Position numbers and translations under genes: made by a program. A stretch of 64,000 nt of DNA from Zizania palustris (Eukaryota > Streptophyta > Magnoliopsida > Poales > Poaceae). The notes beneath the pieces were generated by a model, which worked only from the letters and a program-made list of their open reading frames with translations, made no database searches and was not told where the DNA came from. Position 1 is the stretch's first letter. The number at the start of each line of letters is the position of its first letter. The DNA is taken from contig JAAALK010000284.1 in assembly GCA_019279435.1 (NCBI GenBank), forward strand, positions 20,576,390 through 20,640,389, given 5' to 3'. This document shows positions 11,452 through 22,241 of the stretch, in pieces.

Positions 11452-13261
11452 ACGTTATCTTAAAAACGATCTATGATAAGACCCTTTACCTAGATCCTCC
11501 AAGCTTCACACCCCACATTACCATCTACCCGATTTGGGATTTCTACTCTTCAAGTCAAACCATTACCCACGTTAGCTTGTGGTAAGTGCAGTTTTGCAAT
11601 GCAAAAGTGGCCCATGAATCTGTCCTTAATAAGTGTCATGAGTACAACTAGCATAACCATGTACCATGTACTCACGACCCACCTTAGTCAAGTTTTAGTG
11701 ACATTTAATTCATGAATCAGTTCACTAATCAACAAGATATCATATAAAGCCAAATCATAATAAAGAGCATGATGAATGTGATACTAGTTTCTAAGTAGGG
11801 CTAAGCATTCTAGACAAATCATAATAAAGATTTATACTAGTCAAGTTTAATAGTCCCTAGGTGAACAAGGAATAGGTACATGGTAATAGGAGGCAATACA
11901 AGCAGGTTTATAGCCCAATCACAATGACATTCTAAAATAAAATACAATTTTTAATGAATAATAGCTTTGAAAGCATTGGTTCAATATGATCAAATGAAAG
12001 CCTTGAACAAATTGCCTTTATGAATTGGGATGAAAATGGGCACTTCCTTGACGTCTATTATGGCATATCCGAGACTAAACATGCGGTACACCAAAGCAAT
12101 AATAAATTAAAATAGTATATAGTAGACCAACCATTCTGTTTGTGAATATATTTTTATTAGGTAGAGCTCGATTTTAGAACAAAAACTCAATTTGAATGGT
12201 TAAATTTGGAGCTAAAATGAATTATATATTGATTTTTAAAGTTAAAACATTGTTGTGTAATTTTCAGATATTAAAAAGGATTTATGACACAATATCAAAT
12301 TATTTTCCTAAAGAAAAATCAGGATTATTGCATCAGCAGCGAGCAAACTTGTGCACAAACCAGGTGTGCCATGTGGTGCACACGTGGGCGACAATGGCAC
12401 ACGTGGCACCGATGCGGCAGCCATGTGGTGGCCACATTAGCACGCATGGGGTCGATGGGGAACGGTATCCAGAGGTGGTGACGAGTAGCGGAGCGACATG
12501 TGCATGCGGGGATGGTTAAGGAGGTGGCTAGGGTGGAAGCTAGAGTTTTGGAGAAACTCATAGGGGTGTATTTTATAGTGGGCAGTGGAAGGATTCGACA
12601 CAGAGGTGGTGGCATGGTGAAAGCGGAGTGGGCCGATGGGGGTGTTGCAGCTAAGGCGGTTGTGGGCATGGGTCGGACCTAGCTAATTCCTTGGGGAAAA
12701 AGGTTGGCGGTGTACGGTGGAGCAAATGGTGGGCTCGAATTGGAGCAAACGGTGTACGGTGTATGTGTCAACGGTGCTGAGTGAAGCAGGCAGGACATTG
12801 TGGATGACAGGTGGGCTCACCTATCAGTGGCTATGTGCGAGAATGACTAGGCTGGCGTGGCACAACTATTGGGCCAGAGACGGGGGAGTGTGGTGATGGG
12901 GTGGCCAAAGGCTAGTCCAAAAATAGAGGTATTCCATTTTTAATTAAAATTTTGTTTTTTATTCTTTTTCTTTTAGAAAAGCCTCTAAAAATCTGAAAAA
13001 TATATTTCTAGCTCAAAAAAGTATATTTTTTATTTCATAAAAATTCTAGAAAAATTATTTACATTTTTATAGACTTTTTCAAAAAAAACTCAACAACACT
13101 TTACTTGCAAAATTTTATTCCTCAAATTTTAATACTTAAATATCCTTTATTTTACTTAAATAAAAATTCCCTTTTATTTTATTTTACCAAAAAATATTTT
13201 TCCTCTTATTTTATTCATAGTTTTTATTACTTTTATATTTTGAAAATTTTAGGTTGTGATA
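11452..13261 (-). repeat. Degenerate gypsy LTR relic, probably Tekay-like
   Basis: Read on the minus strand, the relic starts TATCACAACCTAAAATTTTC, which resembles a decayed TGTAACACCCCAAATTTTC start like that of D. An AT-rich zone, a GC-rich zone (12.34-12.9 kb) and another AT-rich zone follow, the same composition order as in the C and D LTRs. Small open frames in the GC-rich zone have no recognised domain. Borders are approximate and no internal region is seen. Confidence 0.4.
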
Positions 13262-13985
13262 TGTTCCATATGTACAAATCTTTTGTCCTCACAATATTGA
13301 TAGAGCACAAGGAGACTTGTGTCATCATATCAATAGCTCAATCCATCTCTCAATCTTTGTACTAGATTATAAGTTATATATGATTAACTCTTTAATCATG
13401 TCAGCATGGCTATGCACTTCCATAATCCATGACATAGAGGGGCCTAGAGATATCTCTTCTATATGGATATGTAAATTCCATCTTGATCATTCACATCCCA
13501 CTACATATTTCATGGAATACCTAAGAACCACTTTTATAACTACCTAGTCACTGAGTAACGTTTGGTAGACTCAAATTAAGCTACTACATATGTTGAGAAC
13601 CATGATGATCTCAAGTCTAAAGAGACTTACATAAACACCACTCAGACTTACTGATGACACAGGGAATCTCAATAGTATCTCATAGTGGGTCTATCCAATA
13701 TATGTTTTCTAACATATGTCCAGTTATTGAGCAAGTATCTCCATACCCATAATCCATAAGACATGATCATGAATCAATACACATGTTGATCTCAGTCATA
13801 TATATTTCATATATGACTTAAAGCCAATTAGGAACTATTTAGAGATAGTTACATTACGAGTCTCATAAATGAGTCACATACTCATTGATTCATAATGATA
13901 GTTTCTATTTCATGGAACAAAATAACTTTATTTCACAAACATAGTATGTCACATACAACATCTTGCCTAGGGCATAATGCTAACA
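13262..13985 (-). repeat. Copia LTR with adjoining polypurine tract (724 bp)
   Basis: The LTR runs from TGTTCCATAT to ATGCTAACA. The block CTTGCCTAGGGCATAATGCTAACA followed by ATCTCCC is the reverse complement of a known grass copia pattern: purine tract GGGAGAT, then an LTR starting TGTTAGCATTATGCCC. It is therefore a 3' LTR on the minus strand, and the internal part to the right is missing apart from a short remnant. No target duplication was found. Confidence 0.6.
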
Positions 13986-13992
13986 ATCTCCC

Positions 13993-14679
13993 TACGTCTC
14001 ATCACTCACCCTCTTTAAGGTCCTCACTGATGGTTTGTACTCACATGTATGAACTTTCTTTTAGGTCGGGATCATCTTCTCATATGGGACGACATGCCGC
14101 AGCATAGGAGTCGGTGTCAGTCATGGGGGTGATCCTCAACAAGGAGGTGGACATCTTCATGTTGTGCGTTGTTGACGCCTTCCCACTATCGGGCAACCTT
14201 GTCTAGGGCAATGATCAGCATGCCTTAGACCATGGCTGATGGGTTATTACTGACCAATAAACAGTGATGATAATCTCATTGATCACGAATATGGGTTATT
14301 ATCTATCATAGATGATGGGTTCTATGCTAGTGTGTGTGTGCATAATGAACATGAAACTATTTTTTAAGAACAATTAGATCTCGAATTGGTCCAATTATAT
14401 ATTTATATAGTTATAATAATATTCCAATAGTGGGCTACGTCACGTAAATTATTTTGCTTTTGCACACCGTGGATCACCATGGATAAATCACAATTGATTT
14501 TTTTCTTCTGATCCATCTTTAAAACCTTGGAGCTATTTGTTCAAATATTTTATTGAATTCAGTCATGATATTTGAATATACTCCTAAATTATAAATGTGA
14601 TTTCGGAGGTTCTATTACACATGGCTAATTATGTTCATTACGTGAAACATGAATTGTGTGTTTTCAGAAATTATATTAT
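13993..14679. other. AT-rich stretch without recognised feature
   Basis: The first few dozen bases may be copia internal remnant. The rest is AT-rich, with a short GT run near 14330. No gene, repeat end or RNA gene is supported. Confidence 0.4.
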
Positions 14680-15136
14680 GAGTAAATTTCATAAAACTAC
14701 AAGTATTTGACAAAATAATCACAAACTATTAGTATAAGCCCATATATCATAAAGTACATATTTAGCGTCAAATTTATCAAAAGACTAGCTACATGCTTAA
14801 GCCACATTACTGTAAATCTACAGATTTAGCAATGACTTTCTCACGAAGATACAAAATTTCCGTGTTTTAATATGATAAAAAGTTGGATTTAACATACTTT
14901 TTAGATTAATTTGGTTGATCATCTTCAAATTCGAGTATCAGATTATAAAAATTATTTTTATTTCAAGTTTTATCATGAAACTATGACCTCTAAAACATGA
15001 AGTCTTACGATAATGCATCATGAAATATGTAGTTTTATGACACCATGGCTTAAATATGTAGCTTTGTTATATTATGTCTTAAATATGTAGTAATTATAAT
15101 TTTGTTTTAGTATCTGTAGTTTTGTGAAATTTGCTC
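14680..15136. mobile_element. MITE with 26-bp terminal inverted repeats
   Basis: The left end GAGTAAATTTCATAAAACTA and the reverse complement of the right end, GAGCAAATTTCACAAAACTA, pair over about 26 bases with four or five mismatches. The element is 457 bp, AT-rich and non-coding. Internal copies of TTAAATATGTAG also repeat. The superfamily is not decided, because no clear target duplication is visible. Confidence 0.65.
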
Positions 15137-16402
15137 TTCTATAAATATGCATGTAGTGAGCTTTTGCCTTTTGGGGATATTATAGTCTTCAATGGAATTG
15201 ATATCCATTATTTGTCATTTGCTAGAAAAGTTCAAACAAGATAATTAAATAGGATTTTTAGCTTTTTGACATGACGTGAGTTGCGGCATTAATTTCACAA
15301 TAATAACTAGGTAGAGTTTTGCCCCTATGGAATAACTACTCATATGGAGTCAATAAGATCTCACAAACTCGTGGGGCAACAAATAATGGATGTTCTATAC
15401 TAGCACTAGGTGCCAAGCACATAATAATTGTCACTACCGTTCCTTGACCCTGCTTCATTTAGCGCCATTTTCCCTCCTTCTACAATTAATAAATTATAAA
15501 TGTAGCTAGATTATATTTTATTATATTTATAGTCTAGTTCATGTTTATTTTTGTGAGAGTATAAAGTATAATGTTATTAGAATTTTAGATGGAAGCATAG
15601 ACCTAAATTATATTTTCCAAAACTACTAATCTTTTATAGAGAAAAAATACTACTAATCAATTAATAATATATCAACAAAGTATCCAACAAGAATAGAAGG
15701 AACAAAATTTGTAAGACATGGTTTTAGTAATGTATGCATGTCTTCTCGCAGTTGGTGTACTAATTTTCAAAAGAAAGCTCTTCAACCGATAGTCCTAGCT
15801 AACTCCACAAAATCAGTATCTACGCCTAATTAGTAGAATCCTTAGTTGACCTTGCTTATTTTGTTGGAACTTTGGACTCTCGGATGTACTTGCAATGAAG
15901 GGTCCTCTAAGCTCAGCATCTCAATTGGTAGATGTGTTTTGTCTTGGTTCAGCATAAAGCGAGCACAATCGCTTGTTAATGATAAATATGATATTTTGGG
16001 TGTAAAAGTCACATGAGGAGGAAGATGGCTATGTTCTCAAATTTCAAATTAACGTCTTATTGCTCATGGGATAGCATTTAGTGAATTAGAGTTTGGTCTC
16101 GCTCATGAATGAGATTGGCATCCTAGTTTCTCTAATCTCATGGACATCAATCTCTTTGTCATCTTGATTCTTAATTGGATTAAAGACATAAACTAGATAA
16201 TTAAGCATCAAAGTTCAAGCTTATAAATATGATAGCATGATGTCACTTCATGCAAATTTTTGGTATTCCTAGCAATGTTTTCTCCTTACTAGAAATGGAT
16301 GTTTAATTAAGCCTATTAAATAGTTGGTAGAGTATAAGTGAATTGCCAATTTATCTCATTAGTTTAAGCTTTTTGGTTGAACTAGTTGGCATATGCAACT
16401 TA
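15137..16402 (+). repeat. AT-rich sequence ending in an old LTR relic
   Basis: No gene is seen. The last about 80 bases (ataagtgaattgcc ... aacttaata) resemble the end of a grass LTR. If element A is removed, they join to TGATATCAAATCC at 59.58 kb, a decayed version of the Met primer site TGGTATCAGAGCC. A similar block (ataagtgaatt ... cttaag) recurs near 61.52-61.58 kb. Confidence 0.35.
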
Positions 16403-16407
16403 ATATG
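16403..16407. other. Target site duplication of element A (left)
   Basis: ATATG occurs here and again at 59575-59579, directly outside the two A LTRs. Confidence 0.85.
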
Positions 16408-17539
16408 TGTTGACGCCAAGAATTGGTAAAGCCCAAGGCCCACCAAGGAAGGCACGCGGTCAATAGAAGGTCAAGGAAGATTCGGTCAAAGAAAGTCAAA
16501 GAAGTTGGTCCGCAACAGCTGCATGATTGGAAGAAGAGCCGATGGAGATAAGAGCAGGAGATGGTTACAGATTCATCCGAAATCGTCTGGATAAGTTATT
16601 TGGACGGCAAGTCTATGGACTATAAATATATATCTCTTAGGTTAGATTAGTTAACTCTCGTTCAATCAACAATCGGCGCAATGCCACCCTTGTGCCCCAA
16701 GGTTATCCGACGAGACTAGGGCTCTCGGAGCTGGGCTTCATCAGTTTGATCTTTGGCGAAGAGGTGAGTCCCGCCACCCCCGACGTTTGTGCCAACTAGG
16801 TTAGTATCCCCACGGTTGCATCGGTTCGGTCCGATCTCTTGAGGAGAATGGTGAAACAGCATGATCGTCGGTTGTTCTCAGTTTATTTGGCTAGGTCTAA
16901 GGCTGCATTAGTTAGGTTTGATCTCTTAGATTGAAGTAATATGGGTTTGGTAGCTTGAGCCTTCATCGGTTAAGTCTGACATCTCTTGCTATTGTATCTT
17001 CCTCATGTCGTATACTGTTCATCTAAATAAAGTTTGCCTGATTCGTTGATATATTGTTCAGATCATCATGACTAGCTACTGTCTTAGTTAGGTCCGATCT
17101 AGTTATTGTGATTATTTCTATGATATAGATTTGTTATTTAGCATGCTTTATTTATTTCTATCAGAGTGCAAGCTGGTAGGTTATCTTTAATTCATCTTCG
17201 TATCATGTTCACCGTCGAAGGATGCACATCGGCCTACATGCATACTTTGTATTTTCTATCGGCCAATAGCGTGCTCACTCGATTGGGCCAACTTGGGCTA
17301 TCGGCTGTATGGCTGATCGACATGCTGGTTCACGGTTCTATATTTTACGCCACAATCATCGTCTTGCTAGCCGATCAGCTATGCTACTAACTCCTATCTT
17401 TTCCGATCCCTTATCAGTTGTAGGGTCAAACTGATTGGCATGCCCTGAACCCTTTTCTAAGATGTAGGACATGCACTGGAGTCAAGCAGATCTCCTAGGC
17501 CATGTGTGTATCAGTGTGTGACCAAAAAGCACGCCAACA
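16408..17539 (+). repeat. 5' LTR of element A (1132 bp)
   Basis: It begins TGTTGACGCCAAG and ends GCACGCCAACA. A TATA box (TATAAATATA, 16621-16630) gives a likely transcription start about 240 bases in. By eye it differs from the 3' LTR at roughly 12% of positions in the first 225 bases. Confidence 0.9.
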
Positions 17540-17562
17540 CGCTTTTTGGCATACCTGATGGG
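17540..17562 (+). other. Primer site region of element A
   Basis: The sequence after the LTR (CGCTTTTTGGCATACC.. ..GGGACC) matches the equivalent place in B (CACTTTTTGGCAACTCC.. ..GGGAAC). I take it as the primer binding site; the tRNA is not identified. Confidence 0.5.
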
Positions 17563-17583
17563 ACCATCTCCAACAACTTTTCC

Positions 17584-19480
17584 ATGGCGGGCGAGCTCAG
17601 TGAGGAAAAAGTCAGCACGATCACCATGGACGCTCTGTCCGAGGAACAGAGAACTAAGGTGCAACAATATGTGGAGGAGTTCCAGAAGTCATGCCTGTAG
17701 GTCTATGGCATGAATTGGTTGGGTCCCGTTCAGAAGGCCCCGCTTCCAACGCTAGTGCTAACCATAGAGGGTAGTCAGCCAATGGGGAATTCTTAGGCCA
17801 GCCTTCAAGAAGTCGTCGACCAGGCGATCTGCCAGTTGCTAGTCAACCAATCAAGGACACTGGCCAAGACCATTCAAGGACTGATAAAGGAGGCCACCGG
17901 GGGCATAGTGGTTCGTGAGGCACCGCAAGGTCCGACGTACATCCCTAATGACCCATTGAGATTGTTGCACCACACTCGGCCGACACCCCTGCCATAAGGG
18001 CCGATGACGCTAGATCAGTCGAGCTCTTCGCTCGGCTATGAAGGTGACAAGATGACCCAGCCATCGGCCCCCTCACACAATCCACCCTAGGATACGCTAG
18101 GCGGGGTCGATAAGAATGCACAAGCACTGTTCCCGGTGTCCGATCCAAGGATTCCAGGGCAAGGGATACTGCAAGTGACATACGACATTACAAGAGACCC
18201 TTGGATAGACCTCATGCCGCTAAGGGGGCACCCGATATCATCCCTCTTGGATATCACCGGACGACGCATTATGGAGCAATGCCCTACAACGATGCAGAGC
18301 AATACAGATATGACGCCGCTCAGTGGGACAAGTATCAACAGGCGCCAATGCCTACCCAATGTCCGTCAACTGGTCAGCAGGAAGAAGATTAGGTGAATTA
18401 GATCACAGAGCTCATCAAAGATCAGTTTGGGTTGAAGCTCAAAGAGCAAACATACATGTACCGATGGCTGTATCCCGAGTGGTTTGATCGAGTACTGCTG
18501 CCGAACCAATACAAGTTGTCGGATTTCACCAAGTTCTCGGGACAAGACTCGATCTCCACCATCGAGCACATTAGCTGGTTTCTCGCCTAGTGTTGGGAGG
18601 CATCGGCTGACGAAGCATTAAAGGTCTGGGTGTTCCCGCTATCCCTATCAGGATTGGCCTTCACATGGTTTTCTTCACTACCAGCAGACTCCATCAGAGG
18701 ATGGATGGACCTGGAAAAGAAACTTCACAAGTACTACTTCATCAGCATCCAGGAGATGAAGCTAACCGACTTGACATTCGCTAAACAAAGGATGAACAAG
18801 TCGGTCCCAGGCTATATACAGAGGTTCTGGGACGTGCGAACATATACTACAGCGTGAACCTCACTAATAGCTAGTTGGCAGAGCTAGCGTTTAAAGGACT
18901 CTTGAACCCCATCAAGGAGAAGTTCTCATCTCATGAGTTCAAAAGCCTCTCACAACTGATGCAAAGAGTATCGGCCCATGAGATCCGATTCCAAGAAGCT
19001 AGACAGGACAAGTACCAGAAGAAGATTGTGTGCACTTAGGTGTACCACTCGGATTCTGACGAGGACAACAACTCTAATGCAGAAGTCAGGATGGCCGAGT
19101 GGTCCAAGAACAAGAAGCAGGTCGCATGCCCATGGATAAAATCGACCAAGAAGGAAGAGAGGTATGACTTTGATATCAATAAGGCCGATAAGATATTTGA
19201 CCTGCTGCTGAGAGAGAAGCAAATCCACCTGTCACCAGGCCATGTAATACCATCTGCCGAGAACTGAAGAAGAAGTATTGCAAGTGGCACAACTCCCCAT
19301 CACACCACACTAATGAGTGCAAAGTCTTTAGGAAGCAGATCCAATCAGTCGTAGAACAAGGCCAGATCAAGTTTGACGATGGGAGACAACCGATGAACAT
19401 AGACGACCATCCATTCCCTATCAACATGGTGCACACACACTATGACCACAATCGGCATACAAGTAACAGAAGGCGGACCA
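17584..19480 (+). pseudogene. Element A gag, broken by stops
   Basis: The likely start is the ATG of MAGELSEEK shortly after the LTR. The gag core at 18.4-19.0 kb reads YKLSDFTKFSGQDS, FPLSLSGLAFTWFSSLP and MNKSVPGYIQRFWDVR, the pattern of the retrotransposon gag domain of Tat-lineage elements. A finger-like YCKWHNSPSHHTNEC near 19280 retains Cys, His, His and Cys. Many stops and frameshifts separate the parts, so no full product is possible. The homologous gag of B lies at 53.3-55.8 kb. Confidence 0.75.
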
Positions 19481-20049
19481 GGGGAAACGTCCCCTCAGTG
19501 GAACTCATCAAAAAGTATTAGAGGAGGTCGGTAGAAAGGGAAGGTAGCGGAGACAGCTGTAGCCACTCGCGTTTCAATCCCCATTGGAATTGCGAGTTCT
19601 TTAGGCTTTGTTGGAATGAAGGGCTACGACTACCGTCCATGGATGACTGACCATGATGCAATGGGGTACCGGGTGATCATTGGCCACGTAACGACAAGAT
19701 AAGGCCGCGTGATCAAATAACCGTGTGCCAAAGGTTGTCGCCCCTAAGAATATCGGTGCTGGAAAGGCTTGGCCCCGTTGGTCCCGAAAAAGTCATCCTG
19801 ACGATGGAAGGCGACAAAGACACCACAGAAAATTCGTAGTGGTGCCCCGGGGAATCTTTACGTGAAGCCAAAAAAGAAGGGTGCAATGTCTGTGGTAGAG
19901 AGAAGGAAGGGCACAAGTGCATGATAAAGGAGTTGATCTGCCCCCTAAGATCAGGAGTGAATGTCGCCCAAAAGATAAGACTGATCACGACAACAAAAAG
20001 GATGTGGAGGTAAATATGGTCTTCTTCCTTCCCGCAGATTATCGGGCCA
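19481..20049 (+). other. Degenerate gag-protease linker of element A
   Basis: The reading frame is fragmented. Pieces such as RVSIPIG and DYRPWMTDHDA are consistent with the linker between gag and protease in this lineage, but no domain can be named. Confidence 0.4.
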
Positions 20050-20467
20050 TCTTAGAAGAGGACGCGGAACAGGCTGATACCATGGCTCAATTAATGCTGG
20101 CTCCACAGCCCGTAATTTTGATAAACCAAAAGATTTGGAACATTGTCAACTGAGGCCTTTCTACGTCAAGGGATTGATTAACGGGAAGCTGATGTCCAAG
20201 ATGATGATAGACGGAGAGGCGGCTGTCAATTTGATGCCTTACGCCACCTTCTTAAAACTCAGGAAGACATTGGAAGACCTCATCAGAACTAAGATGGTAC
20301 TAAGGGATTTCAGCAGCAACTCGTTAGACACAATGGGAGCTTTGAATGTAGAATTGATAGTTGGAAGCAAGACGATGCCAACTATATTTTTTGTGATAGA
20401 GGGAAAAGGATCCTACAGCTTGTTGCTGGGACGCGACTGGATACATGCGAACTGTTGTGTCCCCTAA
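20050..20467 (+). pseudogene. Element A retropepsin-like protease
   Basis: The segment reads LRPFYVKGLINGK, then MIDGEAAVNLMPY and finally LLLGRDWIHAN, the layout of the aspartic protease of Tat elements. The catalytic motif is DGE rather than the usual DGG or DSG; the Asp is retained. B carries the same domain at 38.0-38.34 kb. It would mature the particle proteins. Confidence 0.7.
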
Positions 20468-21099
20468 TAAATTCATCAAAACCTCATGTAGTGGGTCAGC
20501 GATCAAGTGGAGGTGATTCCCGCCGATAAATCGAATAACATAGCTACAGTCGATCTATCAATATGGGAGGCAGAGGGAGTCGTCTGTCTGTCAGGAAAGG
20601 CTTGGGATGGGAATTTTTTGCAAGTTTCAGACGATGATACTTTGATAATTTTGACCATTAATGCAATTTTTTGCTATCAACAGATGGTATCACACCAGTC
20701 AGCGAAGAGCCGCCCAAGCTTATGCTATAAGGACGACATTAAGGATGACTTCGGCCAAGACAATGCTGCGACCGGCAAACCACTACGGCGCGGGTGTTGA
20801 GCTAGGCGGAGGGCCGAAGTTAACCCCTACAAGGTACCACGCCTCCAATGAAATGATAGCGAGTAAAAAGTTGCCACGTCAAGAAGAAAGGAGGCCGAGC
20901 GATGAGACTAAGGTAATTTTTTCTGATCGTTCGGACAAAGTACAGAGCCGATGCAAAGGCAACACCTTTAGCCCCTAAACACATCAAGAAAACTTCGATG
21001 CAAAATATACCGAACGAAACGACTAAGGAAAACATTCTAAGTGTTCGGGCAAACAACATCCATCCGATGCCTATGGCATCGCCCTTAGACGAAATCATC
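20468..21099 (+). other. Post-protease segment of element A; RT absent
   Basis: A piece reading VDLSIWEAEGVVCLSGK probably follows the protease. RT motifs expected next, such as those B has at 36.5-37.8 kb, are not found in any frame. The polyprotein seems to end here, and the antisense gene begins to its right. Confidence 0.45.
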
Positions 21100-21415
21100 A
21101 AGAGCAAAGAGAATACAACATAGCAAAGTCAGCAGGAAATGGTACAAGATATAAAAGAAGTGCTTATATATATTCATGATGTTTTTTATTACAATGGGAT
21201 ATGTTACAAGCCCCTGATCGGCGTACAGAGGACCCTCGGTAGATTTGCCTCTATAGAGCACCCTTCCTAGAAGCACAAGCTGACTAGGACCGCCTCCCAT
21301 TCACCCACGTTGTAGGAGTGGGAGCGCCGATGCCAAGGTTCATAGTGGCCGATAATGGTCTGTATCGTATCGGCCAGCCGCTGAGGCTCATGGAAGGAGC
21401 CTCCTCATCAACATC

Positions 21416-21495
21416 CTGCGAAAGGAAAATACAAGCCCCGATCAGATGAGAAAATAGAAGCAGCAAAAGGAAAAAGAGAAGGTTGAGATACTTAC
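21416..21495 (-). other. Intron in element A antisense gene (80 bp)
   Basis: Donor GTAAGTATC and acceptor TTCCTTTCGCAG, with a T-rich interior, fit a plant U2 intron of minimal size. Confidence 0.6.
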
Positions 21496-21950
21496 GTCGG
21501 GGTCCACTTCGGTGCCAGTCGTATGAAGCCATTCCCGGTAGACCAATGAGGATCGGTTGAAGACATGGAGCTTCACCTCACCCAACCACTCGTGGAAGGC
21601 GGAGGACGTCGCTCGACAAGTCGTCCAAGTAGCGACTCTTCTAGACGGTATCCCATCAGCCATGTGGGAGAGGTGATCCCACTCTAGAGCACTCAAGACC
21701 CTTCCACGGGCCTGGATCCGTCCGACGAAGAAGAGATGAGGAGGAAGCTGGCCGAAGCCCAACTTCCTCGAGAACATCGACGAGTGGTAGAACTCATAGG
21801 AGCACCACCGAGAACGGTCATTAGTAAAATTGACCGGGAACAAATAGGGAAAGGAGACAACGGAAAAGATACAGAAGGACTCTACGTCCCGGGATACACA
21901 GGGAAAGACCAGTCGGTTGGGGAGTGCATACTCCGATTGGAAAGCAAAAG

Positions 21951-21955
21951 GAAAC
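21951..21955. other. Target site duplication of element B (left)
   Basis: GAAAC is repeated at 57083-57087, directly outside the other B LTR. Confidence 0.8.
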
Positions 21956-22241
21956 TGTTGACGCAGAAATGCGCCCCCGCACTTGGGCCGGTTCGACGTC
22001 CAAAAATTTCGCAATGATACTGACGCCACGTTCTGACTACCCTAGATAGTGACAAGGGATTTGGAGTCTCCAGGCAATCAGATAAATAATTGATATTTTA
22101 ATCCAATTGGCCGAAAAGTACTAGTAATAATGTAAACAGCAATAAAATGATCAAAATACCTAGAATCGGCCAATTCGGAAGCCAATTCGGAGTTACAACG
22201 AAGGTGGCCCGAAGGGTCCCTAGGGCACCTTCGGCCTCAAG
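21956..22241 (-). repeat. 3' LTR of element B, outer piece
   Basis: It starts TGTTGACGCAGAAATG on the plus strand and matches 55832-56118. The LTR is split after CCTCAAG by element C and resumes at 33101. Confidence 0.9.
22237..22241. other. Target site duplication of element C (left)
   Basis: TCAAG occurs here and at 33096-33100, flanking C perfectly. Confidence 0.9.

Larger units (their letters stand above)
21100..21955 (-). pseudogene. Antisense gene of element A, 3' part
   Basis: On the minus strand an open frame continues, across the site where B inserted, from the frame at 57.09 kb. It ends at a canonical splice donor (GAC|GTAAGTATC). After an 80-bp intron with acceptor TTTCGCAG the next exon starts GATGTTGATGAGG. 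This part has no domain I can name; Phe and Trp are frequent. B split the gene, so the present copy cannot be expressed whole. The gene end is not defined and lies somewhere at 21.1-21.4 kb. Confidence 0.55.

Noticed and set aside
12196..12682. Overlapping frames of 60-114 codons in a GC-rich block
   Set aside because: They lie within a gypsy LTR relic; there is no domain and no consistent start.
16406..16407. LTR start of A two bases earlier (TGTGTTGACG)
   Set aside because: Both LTRs share these bases, but only a start at 16408 gives a perfect 5-bp target duplication and the TGTTG/CAACA ends.
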